Positions 1 to 6,000 of a stretch of DNA of 8,983 bases are shown in pieces (position 1 is the stretch's first letter; the number at the start of each line of letters is the position of its first letter). Source of the DNA: Pseudomonadota bacterium (GTDB lineage Bacteria > Pseudomonadota > Gammaproteobacteria > Burkholderiales > Burkholderiaceae); NCBI GenBank assembly GCA_029777935.1, contig JAKORH010000229.1, forward strand, positions 1 through 8,983, in the 5' to 3' direction. The notes beneath the pieces are model-generated. The model was given only the letters and a program-made list of their open reading frames with translations. It was not told the origin of the DNA and did not search any database. The position numbers and the translations under genes were made by a program.

Positions 1-209
1 CCCTGTGCGACCAACTCGTTGAGCGCCGCCTTGCATCGAAGCCGCTCGTCTTCGAGGAAAGCGCGCTGTACGCGCCGCGCGTCGTCGGTGGCGGGCGCGG
101 CCATGCTCAATGCGGCAGCGATGGCCAAAGCGTCGCCGGCCAGGCTTGCTGGTGGCATACGATTCCGTCCGAGCCACGACCCCTGCGCCACACCGCGCGC
201 GCGATTCAT
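1..209 (-). CDS. Hypothetical protein, C-terminus beyond window (partial)
   Basis: An open frame begins with ATG at 209-207 and runs without a stop to the window edge, giving about 69 residues starting MNRARGVAQG. Its ATG overlaps the TGA of the ATPase gene by one base (TGATG), the arrangement expected for translational coupling, so it is most likely the next gene of the replication operon. The visible part has a basic N-terminus, an alanine-rich stretch (around residues 25-40) and then a charged, probably helical segment with several Arg, Glu and Asp residues. A second in-frame ATG lies at residue 18. I recognise no family and assign no function; the missing 3' part may hold the informative domain. 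Confidence 0.55.
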   Translation of the reverse strand, partial: MNRARGVAQGSWLGRNRMPPASLAGDALAIAAALSMAAPATDDARRVQRAFLEDERLRCKAALNELVAQ

Positions 210-1165
210 CAGTGGCCCCCGCCGAAATCGATGCACACGCGGCGCTCATCCCCGCAGTACTGCTGTGCGCCGCGGTGGTACCAGAGGCCAATGCGGCCCT
301 CCCAATCGCCGTTGCGCTGTTTCTCGCACGCGAGAATCGCGTCAGGCTTCTTCAGCGTTTCGCGCTGCGGGTCGGTGAGGTGCTCGCCGGCGTCGTGTAG
401 GGCCTGAAGGTCCTCCTTCGGCTTGTTACGCCACACGATGAGCACGTTGTCCACCTGATCAGTGATCGCGCCCGAGCCCTTCGCGTCGAATTTGCTCGGC
501 ATGGATGCGTGATCGCTCGGCTTGCGGACGTGGTGCACCAGGTGGATGTGCAGGCCCGTGTCGCGCGCGATCGCGGTGAGCTCGTCGACTACGTTCTTCT
601 GCGCATCGTAGTCCTCCTCGCCGCGCACAATCTTCATAAGGCTGTCGAGAATGACGTGCTGTGCCTTGAGGCGATCAGCGGAGTAGCGGCACACCTTGTA
701 GACCGTCTCCGGCCGCACGGTGCCCTGCTGGTCGTAGAACCACAGGTGCCCGGCCATCCAGTCGAGCATCTCGCCGACGATCTCGGGCGTCGGCTCGGGC
801 CCCATCGAGAACTGGCGCGCGTAGCGCTCGAGCTGTTTGACCGGCTTCATCTCGAACGAGCCGATGCACACGCGCTGCCCCTCGCGCATCCAGCCGAGCG
901 TCGCATTTCCGACCAGCATCGACTTGCCGCTACCGTTCGTGCCAATCCACAGCGTCACCTCACCGGGGCGAAACGCGATGCCGTGCGCCTTCGCCCACGG
1001 GAGTTGCGGGTGAACGGTTGAATGCGACTCGAACAGCGCGCGCACCGTCGCCTCGCGGTATGCCTCCGCGGGGATCACCTTCGCGTGCGCTTCGGTGTCC
1101 GCCATGTATGCCGCGAAGTCGTCGCCGTCGATGAACACGGCTCGTGGGGGCTGCGTCAGATCCAT
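209..1165 (-). CDS. DnaB/Twinkle-like RecA-fold ATPase (putative replicative helicase of the element)
   Basis: 318 aa. It has a Walker A motif GTNGSGKS (residues 75-82), a DnaB-like SFEMKP segment with a candidate catalytic Glu105, a Walker B strand VILDSL ending at Asp174, a HLVHHVRKP segment (208-216) at the position of the DnaB polymerised-Gln/His motif, and a GSGAITDQVDNVLIVWRN block (230-247) followed by CEKQRNGDWEG (280-290), matching the end of DnaB-type RecA cores. In that family such proteins are hexameric helicases that unwind DNA 5'-3'. Only the ATPase core is present: there is no DnaB N-terminal domain and no primase or zinc domain, and it is much shorter than the usual 450-470 aa of DnaB. 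The ATG at 1165 is chosen because it follows an AAGG nine bases upstream and because homology-like sequence begins shortly after it; the frame upstream is arginine-rich shadow. It overlaps the 118-aa gene by 10 nt. A RepA-like or RAD55-like ATPase is the alternative. Confidence 0.8.
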   Translation of the reverse strand: MDLTQPPRAVFIDGDDFAAYMADTEAHAKVIPAEAYREATVRALFESHSTVHPQLPWAKAHGIAFRPGEVTLWIGTNGSGKSMLVGNATLGWMREGQRVCIGSFEMKPVKQLERYARQFSMGPEPTPEIVGEMLDWMAGHLWFYDQQGTVRPETVYKVCRYSADRLKAQHVILDSLMKIVRGEEDYDAQKNVVDELTAIARDTGLHIHLVHHVRKPSDHASMPSKFDAKGSGAITDQVDNVLIVWRNKPKEDLQALHDAGEHLTDPQRETLKKPDAILACEKQRNGDWEGRIGLWYHRGAQQYCGDERRVCIDFGGGH

Positions 1166-1512
1166 GCGGTGAAACCTTCTTCGGGTGTCCAGCGAGCTGA
1201 GCCGTCCGGTGCGGCGAGCGAGGCGCGCACGGGGTCGAATTCGATCGCGCGCAGCAGCACCGGCGCGCCCGCGTCGTAGCGATCGGCGAACACGACGACG
1301 TCGAGGCCCAGGATGAAGCGAAGGTCGAGCGTCTCCGGCACGTCCGAGGGGCCGACGAACACCTGGCCGCGCGAACGACCATCGTCGCCTCGCCACACGA
1401 AGTCGGCCGTCGTAAGGCGAGCGCTCTCGCCGTCCGCGGCCAACGCGATGTGCACGATCTCGATTGGCCGCCCGCACACGCGCCATGCAGTCAATTCCCG
1501 CGCGCCCTTCAC
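1156..1512 (-). CDS. Hypothetical protein (118 aa) in replication operon
   Basis: 118 aa starting from a GTG at 1512-1510 that overlaps the upstream TGA (GTGA, 4-nt overlap), with GAGGT five bases before it. This start is better supported than an earlier in-frame ATG at 1611, which would lie inside the replication gene. The 3' end overlaps the helicase-like gene by 10 nt. The protein looks like a small alpha/beta or mostly beta domain: alternating hydrophobic residues in PIEIVHIAL (about 16-24) and LDVVVFADRYDAG (about 73-85), with acidic loops and no cysteine cluster, membrane segment or HTH that I can see. No family is recognised. Its position between a loader-like and a helicase-like gene suggests a role in replication of the element, but that is context only. 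Confidence 0.7.
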   Translation of the reverse strand: MKGARELTAWRVCGRPIEIVHIALAADGESARLTTADFVWRGDDGRSRGQVFVGPSDVPETLDLRFILGLDVVVFADRYDAGAPVLLRAIEFDPVRASLAAPDGSARWTPEEGFTAWI

Positions 1513-2291
1513 AGCGCACCTCGCGTGGGGTCGTCGAATTGGCGGTGGGTCGGCGGCTGGTGACCGTTCACACGCTCTCGCGCAACCCACGTCCGGAAGC
1601 TCGCGTCCCAATCAAGTCTCACACCGCGTTGGCCGGGCATGGCCACGTAGTAGTCGGCGAAGCGCTCAATCGTCTCCGCGATGTCGAGTTGCGGGCGCTT
1701 GTTCCTCGCCCACGCGAGTGTCTCGTCCGAGGGCTTCCAGCCGGCAGGCAGGCGGCAGCCGCGATTTGCGGATGCTCTCTCTGCTTTTCTCTGGCCTCTG
1801 GCCTCTGGCCTCTGGGTTTTATCCTCGGCCTTATCGTGCGGCCGATCCACGTCGCTATCCGAGGGGTTAACCCCCTCGTCGTCGACACCGGTCGAGCCAC
1901 CGCGCGCGCCCTTCAACCTTGGGTTTCCGCCCAGGCCGCCATTCAGGCGATCGCGCTCGCGCTTCGCGTGGTCGCGCACCATGCGCCGCGACACGATGCG
2001 GCCGTGCTCGTCCCGACTGAATACACCGTGGCTCTCGAGCTCGGCGAGCGCTGCCGCTACGGTGTCGGCGTCGGTGCGCGCCAGCGAGGCGATCTGCGCG
2101 GTAGACGGCACGTTGCCGCGCACGACCAGGTGTCCGTAAGGGTGGGCCTCGTGCATCAGCGCGAGCAGTTCGATCCACAGCCCACGGGCCGCGAGCGAGC
2201 ACATGCCCAGCGCCGGGTCAGCGCGCCAATCGCTCGGATAAAACCTGAGCCATGGTAGGGCCGCGGCTCGGCCATCTGGTCGATCGGACAT
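1509..2291 (-). CDS. Replication-like protein: N-terminal winged-helix-type domain, linker, DnaT-type C-terminal domain
   Basis: 260 aa. Residues about 12-105 (LPWLRFYPSDWRAD... through SLAARGLWIELL, VPSTAQIASLARTDADTVAAALAELESHGV) look like the winged-helix N-terminal domain of phage replication/YdaU-like proteins. Residues 106-175 form a hydrophilic, low-complexity linker. Residues 180-238 (LPAGWKPSDETLAWA, FADYYVAMPG, DWDASFRTWVARE) match the pattern 'W.PS...F..YW...G...DW...W..WV' seen at the C-terminus of DnaT-like and phage helicase-loader proteins. I infer origin binding plus helicase loading for the ATPase encoded two genes downstream. The ATG at 2291 has GGTGA five bases upstream and lies 5 bases after the preceding stop; an extension to 2519 would be arginine-rich shadow over the 67-aa gene. 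The linker DNA carries a 7-bp tandem repeat and a 12-bp palindrome (separate entries). Confidence 0.78.
   Translation of the reverse strand: MSDRPDGRAAALPWLRFYPSDWRADPALGMCSLAARGLWIELLALMHEAHPYGHLVVRGNVPSTAQIASLARTDADTVAAALAELESHGVFSRDEHGRIVSRRMVRDHAKRERDRLNGGLGGNPRLKGARGGSTGVDDEGVNPSDSDVDRPHDKAEDKTQRPEARGQRKAERASANRGCRLPAGWKPSDETLAWARNKRPQLDIAETIERFADYYVAMPGQRGVRLDWDASFRTWVARERVNGHQPPTHRQFDDPTRGAL
1791..1815. repeat. 7-bp tandem repeat (CTGGCCT x 3.6) in replication gene linker
   Basis: CTGGCCT occurs three times in perfect tandem at 1791-1797, 1798-1804 and 1805-1811, followed by CTGG. It codes for TQRPEARGQ (about residues 159-167) in the linker. Because the unit is 7 bp, gain or loss of one or two copies would shift the reading frame and remove the DnaT-like C-terminal domain; only changes of three copies keep the frame. 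Confidence 0.9.
1825..1845. repeat. Inverted repeat TCGGCC / GGCCGA
   Basis: A 6-bp perfect inverted repeat, arms 1825-1830 and 1840-1845 with a 9-base spacer (TTATCGTGC), lies between the 7-bp repeats and the GGGGTTAACCCC palindrome. Alone it could be chance in GC-rich DNA; it matters because it adds to a cluster of structured sequence inside the replication gene linker. Confidence 0.5.
1863..1874. repeat. Perfect 12-bp palindrome GGGGTTAACCCC
   Basis: GGGGTTAACCCC is self-complementary; with one extra C on the right the symmetry extends to GAG...CTC (1861-1877). It lies in the linker of the replication gene (codons for about residues 139-143). It is a candidate binding site or part of an internal origin; protein coding alone does not require it. 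Confidence 0.75.
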
Positions 2292-2296
2292 AACGA

Positions 2297-2500
2297 TCAC
2301 CGAGCACCGATGTGCGATCGAGGCTCGCGTCGTGAGTCGCGCGCGGCCGCCAGCAGCGCGCGCGCCACGTCGCGCATGCCTTCGCCGACGACTTCGGTCG
2401 GCGCGAAGCGCGCGGCGCGGATTAGCATCTCGGCCAACGCCTCCGAATCGCGAGCTTCCGCGCGACTCGGGCTCGGAAGCGAGCGGATGCGCGCCGTCAC
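2297..2500 (-). CDS. Small basic hypothetical protein (67 aa)
   Basis: 67 aa starting with a GTG at 2500-2498 that overlaps the TGA of the AlpA-like gene in a GTGA, and ending 5 bases before the ATG of the replication gene, so it sits in the operon with coupled spacing. The product is Arg/Ala-rich and probably helical (AEMLIRAARFAPTEVV, GMRDVARALLAAARDS), with no cysteines and no clear domain. No SD stronger than the coupling itself is obvious. The tight fit between two genes argues that it is real, but I do not recognise it and its function is unknown; a small DNA-binding or accessory replication protein is possible. Confidence 0.6.
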   Translation of the reverse strand: MTARIRSLPSPSRAEARDSEALAEMLIRAARFAPTEVVGEGMRDVARALLAAARDSRREPRSHIGAR

Positions 2501-2766
2501 GCTTCGCCTCCAAGCGCACGGATCAGTTCGCGGGCGGCGCTTATTGGCCAGACGTTTCGGCGGCCGACGCGCTTTGGCCGCGGCAGTTCGCCCGTCCGAA
2601 GCTTCTCGTAGACCGTCGACCTGCCGTGCGGCACCCGTGCCAGAATCGCCTCGAGGCCGACGCCGCCGCAGTCGGGTAACGGCGTGCGCGCCGCTTCCCG
2701 AATGCGCTCACGGCGCCGCTCCCGCGCTGCCGATCGTGCCGCAATGTCCCGTGCTTGCTCGCCCAT
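2497..2766 (-). CDS. AlpA-like HTH transcriptional regulator / excisionase-type protein
   Basis: 89 aa. Residues about 36-85 match the AlpA/MerR-like winged helix pattern: VGLEAILARVPHGRSTVYEKLRTGELPRPKRVGRRNVWPISAARELI, where 'GRSTVYEKLRTGELPRP' is the recognition-helix/wing region and 'VGRRNVWPISAARELIRAL' the C-terminal strand and helix. A basic, helical extension (RERRRERIREAAR) occupies residues 15-27, which is longer than the minimal AlpA fold of about 65-70 aa. In P4-like and related satellites AlpA proteins activate integrase/excision or element genes. The ATG at 2766 has GGGAG eight bases upstream. The gene heads the compact replication operon and follows a region of inverted repeats. 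It could act as an excision directionality factor instead of a regulator; sequence alone does not separate these roles. Confidence 0.82.
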   Translation of the reverse strand: MGEQARDIAARSAARERRRERIREAARTPLPDCGGVGLEAILARVPHGRSTVYEKLRTGELPRPKRVGRRNVWPISAARELIRALGGEA

Positions 2767-2804
2767 GTCCCGAACTCCCGTGGTGCGTAGTGGACATGTT
2801 CGGG

Positions 2805-2823
2805 CGCAACGGGCGCCGTTGCG
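2805..2823. promoter_or_regulatory. Inverted repeat CGCAACG-N5-CGTTGCG upstream of alpA-like gene
   Basis: Perfect 7-bp arms (2805-2811 and 2817-2823) around GGCGC, in the 75-bp gap before the AlpA-like gene and about 40 bp from its ATG. Position and symmetry suit an operator or mRNA hairpin. A near-palindrome GGACATGTTC (2792-2801) sits between it and the start codon. I find no convincing -35/-10 pair here. Confidence 0.5.
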
Positions 2824-2866
2824 AAGGGAAGAAAACTACCCTTATGCGCTGGATTTTCTTCCCTTC
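2823..2866. repeat. Perfect 13-bp inverted repeat around the stop codon of the 250-aa gene
   Basis: GAAGGGAAGAAAA (2823-2835) is the exact reverse complement of TTTTCTTCCCTTC (2854-2866); the 18-base loop contains the TAA stop (2844-2842, minus strand). It would form a long hairpin at the 3' end of the transcript. There is no U-tract after the stem on the minus strand, so it is not a standard intrinsic terminator, although the 3' arm itself begins with four U. Confidence 0.85.
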
Positions 2867-3594
2867 TCGGCGCGCGCGGAGCGTGCCTTGCGTGCGCGCA
2901 AGCGAGGTCGCACGTGATCCGCTGGCAGCGGCTCATGTTCCCCCAGCACGGCCGCTGCGAACGCGCATACGAGGGGCATCTGGCGGGAGCCGAAGTAGCG
3001 CTGCAGGTCCCAATCAAGGGCGACGACGACCATCGCTGTGATGTTCACCTCACCGGGCTGCACCTCCCGCGCGGGCCGCCTCGCGAGATCGTCGGCATGG
3101 GACGCGAGCATGCGCATCAGATCGGTGACCGCTGGCTGAGCCGCGCAACCGTCGATCTCATATGCCAGCGCTTCGGGACGACTCAGCAGCGTGGTCGCCG
3201 GCAATGTCGAGTTCGCTGCGCCCAGCGTTTCATTGGCGTCGACCGCGCTCGCTGTCGCGCGAAGCTCGCCGGCGAGCGCTCGCAGTCGCTCTCTGTGGTC
3301 TGCCTCGCCACGCTTCCGCGCCTCATCGACGCGTTTCAGCAGTTCTCGCACGTCGAGCCATATTTCGTACTCGATCGGGAGCGCTGCACCGTGGGCGCCT
3401 GTGCTCGCGCGTTCTGCGTGCCGGTCCTTGCTCAGCATCGAGACGGCGCGCCACGCTCGCTCCATGTAGGGCTCGGTCAGCAGCCGATGCAGCACGACGA
3501 GAGCGCTTGAACCGGAATTGTCCGTGCTGGCGTCGCGCGCTGCCAGCCGCCGCAACACCTCCGGAGCCCACCGCCCGAAGCGATCGTTGTTCAT
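2842..3594 (-). CDS. Hypothetical protein, mostly helical (250 aa)
   Basis: 250 aa starting MNNDRFGRWA and ending in a strongly basic tail (RPRLRARKARSARAEKGRKSSA). The sequence is alpha-helical in character: hydrophobic heptad-like stretches at about 30-60, a charged segment EIWLDVRELLKRVDEARKRGEADHRERLRALAGELRATASAV (about 75-117) with coiled-coil potential, and hydrophobic AMVVVALDWDLQRYFG (about 189-204). No catalytic or metal-binding motif is apparent and I recognise no family. The start has no good Shine-Dalgarno (only GGCGA), so a later start such as Met44 is possible. It lies between the integrase-proximal 209-aa gene and the AlpA operon, a place where accessory genes are common in satellites. 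Its basic tail suggests nucleic-acid contact, an inference only. Confidence 0.65.
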   Translation of the reverse strand: MNNDRFGRWAPEVLRRLAARDASTDNSGSSALVVLHRLLTEPYMERAWRAVSMLSKDRHAERASTGAHGAALPIEYEIWLDVRELLKRVDEARKRGEADHRERLRALAGELRATASAVDANETLGAANSTLPATTLLSRPEALAYEIDGCAAQPAVTDLMRMLASHADDLARRPAREVQPGEVNITAMVVVALDWDLQRYFGSRQMPLVCAFAAAVLGEHEPLPADHVRPRLRARKARSARAEKGRKSSA

Positions 3595-3705
3595 TCGCCA
3601 ACCGTGCGCGCCCTGTGACGGACGCCGCGCCAGGCTGGCCAGGGTGTGCCAGCTCTTCGCCCTCGGGATCAGCCGCGGGCTAGGCGCGGCGAAGTCGTCG
3701 CCGGT

Positions 3706-4335
3706 CTACACTGTCGGGCGCTCGCCGTATGCAGCCGTGACCACCGCCTTGAGGGCGTCACGCGCGTCGTTCACCCGGCCCACGTCCGACGCGAGATCGA
3801 ATGCAGCCTCGAGCAGCGACACGACCGAATTGTCGGGATCGTCATCGCTGCGTACATCGCGCAGCGCGGCGCCCACGATTGCGATGATCTGGTCGATCTG
3901 CCGCAGGTGCTCCTTCAGCAGCACGATGCCGTTCCCAGCTGCCGTGATTGCCGCGCTGGGCACGGAATACGAGGCGGCTGCGTAGCGAGCCTCACGACGA
4001 CCGAGCGCCGGCTGCGGCGCATGCGGCGTATCGTTCGCCGAGGATGCGGACGGTCGCATCAGGCGCGCGATCGCTTGATCTACGACGCGAAGCCGTTGAA
4101 CGGCCGACCAGGCAACCGACGCGATGTCGTCGGCATACAAGCTCGGTTCGCTGCCCCGCCCCTCGAGCTGCATCGCGTGCTCGAGCACCGACAACTCGCG
4201 CATGACCGTCTGGATGTGAACCTGAGCCGCGTTCCCGAGGCTCGGGCCACTGAGCCGCTCGTTCAGGATGAAGAGATCACCGTCGTTGGCGCGCGGCGTC
4301 TCGGTGGGCGTGGTGGTACGGTTGTGGTCAGCCAT
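3706..4335 (-). CDS. Hypothetical helical protein (209 aa)
   Basis: 209 aa. The ATG at 4335 is preceded by AGAGGT with good spacing and is preferred over an in-frame ATG at 4389 that has no such site. The polar N-terminus (Thr/Asn/Pro-rich, residues 1-20) is followed by helices at about 37-60 (AQVHIQTVMRELSVLEHAM), 68-94 (ADDIASVAWSAVQRLRVVDQAIARLM), a proline-rich break (95-112), then helices at 125-160 (HLRQIDQIIAIVGAAL) and 168-204. The two halves could be antiparallel helical bundles. No HTH, P-loop, metal site or signal peptide is visible, so I assign no function. It is the first gene after the integrase on the same strand; the 128-bp gap between them holds hairpins, so it may have its own promoter. 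Confidence 0.68.
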   Translation of the reverse strand: MADHNRTTTPTETPRANDGDLFILNERLSGPSLGNAAQVHIQTVMRELSVLEHAMQLEGRGSEPSLYADDIASVAWSAVQRLRVVDQAIARLMRPSASSANDTPHAPQPALGRREARYAAASYSVPSAAITAAGNGIVLLKEHLRQIDQIIAIVGAALRDVRSDDDPDNSVVSLLEAAFDLASDVGRVNDARDALKAVVTAAYGERPTV

Positions 4336-4440
4336 GGAATACCTCTGTGTCAGGTGCTTCGTGGTCAGGGGCGGCCGGTGTTCGTGCATCGGCTCGCCCC
4401 GCTCTGCCGGCGACCGGCCGGCGCGGTGCTACTTCGTCTC

Positions 4441-4456
4441 GCGGCGGCTCCGCCGC
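4441..4456 (-). terminator. GC-rich hairpin just after integrase stop (weak terminator candidate)
   Basis: GCGGCG-GCTC-CGCCGC forms a short GC-only hairpin 7 bases past the integrase TGA, and a second GC-rich symmetry (GCCGG CGA CCGGC, 4406-4418) follows. Neither is followed by a run of U on the minus strand, so intrinsic termination is uncertain. Confidence 0.25.
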
Positions 4457-4463
4457 CTTCGCA

Positions 4464-5843
4464 TCACGCGGAGCTCACACGCGCGAGCGTGAGCACCTTC
4501 CCGACCTCGCCCGCTTCGAGGCGCTCGAGGTGATCGGCGTAGGCTTGCAAGAGGCGGCGGCGCTCGGGGATGAGCTCAGAGCGATCGTAAGCGCGGGCAA
4601 CTTCGGTGCCGACCTCGTGCGCGAGCTGGCGCTCGACGATCTCCGATGCGAATCCGATTTCGCGCCCGATCGTCGAGAGCAGCGTCCGAAACCCGTGCCC
4701 CGAGTGGCGGCCGTCGAAGCCCATCGCCGCGATGGCGGACAGCACGCTGTTCTCGCTGATGCATCGCTCGGGGTGCCGGGCTTGCGGGAAGACCCAGCGC
4801 GATCGCGAGTGCATGGCGCGTAGGCCGCGGAGCACGTCGACCGCCTGAGGTGAAAGCGGCACGTGGTGATCGCCTGCCGCGTGCTCACCTCGAACGCGCA
4901 CCTTCATGCGTTCCGCGGGCACTGTCCACAGCGGCTCGTCGCCGTCGAGCGCGATCTCCTGCCACGTGGCGCGGCGCAGCTCGCCCGTGCGCAGTCCGGT
5001 GTACGCGAGCAGCCAGGTCGCGGACTTCACGATCGGATCGCCGGGATACGCGCGCATCGCACGCAGCAGCGCGGGCACGTCGGCAGGCGCGACGCACGGG
5101 AAGTGCCGGCGGGGCCGCGCCTTCAGCGCGCCGCGCTTGAGGCGCGCGAACTCCTTGCTGACCGGCGTCACGCGGTCGGCGACGACCCATCCGCGCAACG
5201 CAGCGAGCTGCCATACGCCCGCGAGTCGCTGGCGCACGCGCGCGGCCGTTTCGATCTTGCCGGCGTTCAGCATGCCGGCGAGCAGGTCGAGGATGTCGCC
5301 GCTCGTCACGTCGGCGATCGCACGCCGACCGATGACCGGCAACACGTGGTCGCGGAGCGACTGCCACACCTGGTCGGCGTGATCCTTCCCCCAGCCCGGG
5401 CGGAACGTCTCGAACCAGCGCTCCGCGGCGACGTCGACGGTCATGCGCGCGCCGTTGGCCGCGGCACGCTTCGCCGCCCGCTCGTCGCGCAGCGCGTCAC
5501 GTGCGCGCCGCGCCGCCTCGAGCTGCTCCGTGATCTCCGCGCGCTTGCGTTCGACCGACGCCCGCCGCGCCGCGACAGGATCGTTCCCCGCACGCAACGT
5601 GTCGCGGATCTCTGCGCAACGCGCTCGGGCCTGCGCGAGCGTCATGCGCGGCTTGCCGGCGTCGTTCTTCCCCAGGTAGACACCGATCGCGAACGTTCGG
5701 TGCTTGCCGTTCACGCGGCAGTTGAGCCGCCAATACTTCGCACCGTCGGGTCGGATGAGAAGCGACAGGCCGTCGCCGTCGAAGAGCTTGCGCGGCCGCG
5801 CGCCCGCCGCTGCTTGGCGGACCTGCACGTCGGTGAGTGGCAT
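4464..5843 (-). CDS. int: P4-type tyrosine-recombinase integrase with DUF4102 arm-binding domain
   Basis: 459 aa, the usual length of P4-type integrases. Residues 1-95 are the arm-site-binding domain (LTDVQVRQAAAGARPRKLFDGDGLSLLIRPDGAKYWR, then MTLAQARARCAEIRDTLRAGNDPVAARR). Residues about 130-230 form the core-binding helical domain. The catalytic domain shows Arg285 (TGLRTGE), Lys314 as the likely beta-hairpin lysine, His383-x-x-Arg386 (HGFR), His409 (QLAHEV) and the nucleophile Tyr419 (RAYDRS), a full catalytic set, so it should be active. The ATG at 5843 is chosen because GGAGG lies seven bases upstream and the family motif starts at once; a 40-residue upstream extension only reads through the repeats. 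Enzymes of this type integrate at tRNA 3' ends, and a tRNA-Ser lies 213 bp upstream. One CCAGATACCCC repeat overlaps the ribosome binding site, so autorepression is plausible. Confidence 0.95.
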   Translation of the reverse strand: MPLTDVQVRQAAAGARPRKLFDGDGLSLLIRPDGAKYWRLNCRVNGKHRTFAIGVYLGKNDAGKPRMTLAQARARCAEIRDTLRAGNDPVAARRASVERKRAEITEQLEAARRARDALRDERAAKRAAANGARMTVDVAAERWFETFRPGWGKDHADQVWQSLRDHVLPVIGRRAIADVTSGDILDLLAGMLNAGKIETAARVRQRLAGVWQLAALRGWVVADRVTPVSKEFARLKRGALKARPRRHFPCVAPADVPALLRAMRAYPGDPIVKSATWLLAYTGLRTGELRRATWQEIALDGDEPLWTVPAERMKVRVRGEHAAGDHHVPLSPQAVDVLRGLRAMHSRSRWVFPQARHPERCISENSVLSAIAAMGFDGRHSGHGFRTLLSTIGREIGFASEIVERQLAHEVGTEVARAYDRSELIPERRRLLQAYADHLERLEAGEVGKVLTLARVSSA

Positions 5844-5853
5844 GGAACTGCCT

Positions 5854-5905
5854 CCAGATACCCCACACGAACAAACCGGGCTCCAGATACCCCGCCAGAT
5901 ACCCC
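5854..5905. repeat. Three direct repeats CCAGATACCCC (putative integrase arm sites)
   Basis: CCAGATACCCC occurs at 5854-5864, 5883-5893 and 5895-5905. Copies two and three are 12 bp apart start to start; copies one and two are 29 bp apart and share a longer CTCCAGATACCCC. They lie directly upstream of int, the first overlapping the GGAGG of its ribosome binding site. Their place between int and the tRNA attachment site fits arm-type binding sites for the DUF4102 domain. Confidence 0.8.
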
Positions 5906-5968
5906 GAGCCGCGAACGGCTGCGAATGGCGCATACTGGACGGCGCTGGACTAATGCCCGGCACCCTAA

Positions 5969-5987
5969 CCCGTTGAACTGCAACGGG
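5969..5987. repeat. Inverted repeat CCCGTTG-N5-CAACGGG
   Basis: A perfect 7-bp inverted repeat with a 5-base loop (AACTG), in the int-tRNA interval about 70 bp inside the presumed attachment site. No T-run follows on either strand, so a protein-binding site for excisionase/host factor or an RNA hairpin is more likely than a terminator. Confidence 0.6.
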
Positions 5988-6000
5988 GAGGTCGTCGGTT

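Noticed and set aside
1166..1519. N-terminal extension of the helicase-like gene
   Set aside because: The extra 118 residues are arginine-rich and lie antiframe to the better supported 118-aa gene; family-like sequence begins near the ATG at 1165.
2292..2519. N-terminal extension of the replication-like gene
   Set aside because: The added 76 residues are mostly Arg/Ala low-complexity sequence in shadow of the 67-aa gene; the ATG at 2291 has a suitable SD and spacing.
1..4463. Second copy of the tRNA 3' segment (distal att site)
   Set aside because: I searched by eye for the GCGGGATTCGAACC-type segment and its complement and found none, so the distal end is taken to be outside the window.
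5854..5905. CRISPR-like array
   Set aside because: Only three 11-bp copies with unequal spacing (12 and 29 bp) and no cas gene; integrase arm sites explain them better.
5844..5963. 40-residue N-terminal extension of the integrase
   Set aside because: It would translate the direct repeats and bypass the clear GGAGG/ATG at 5843 where the DUF4102 motif begins.
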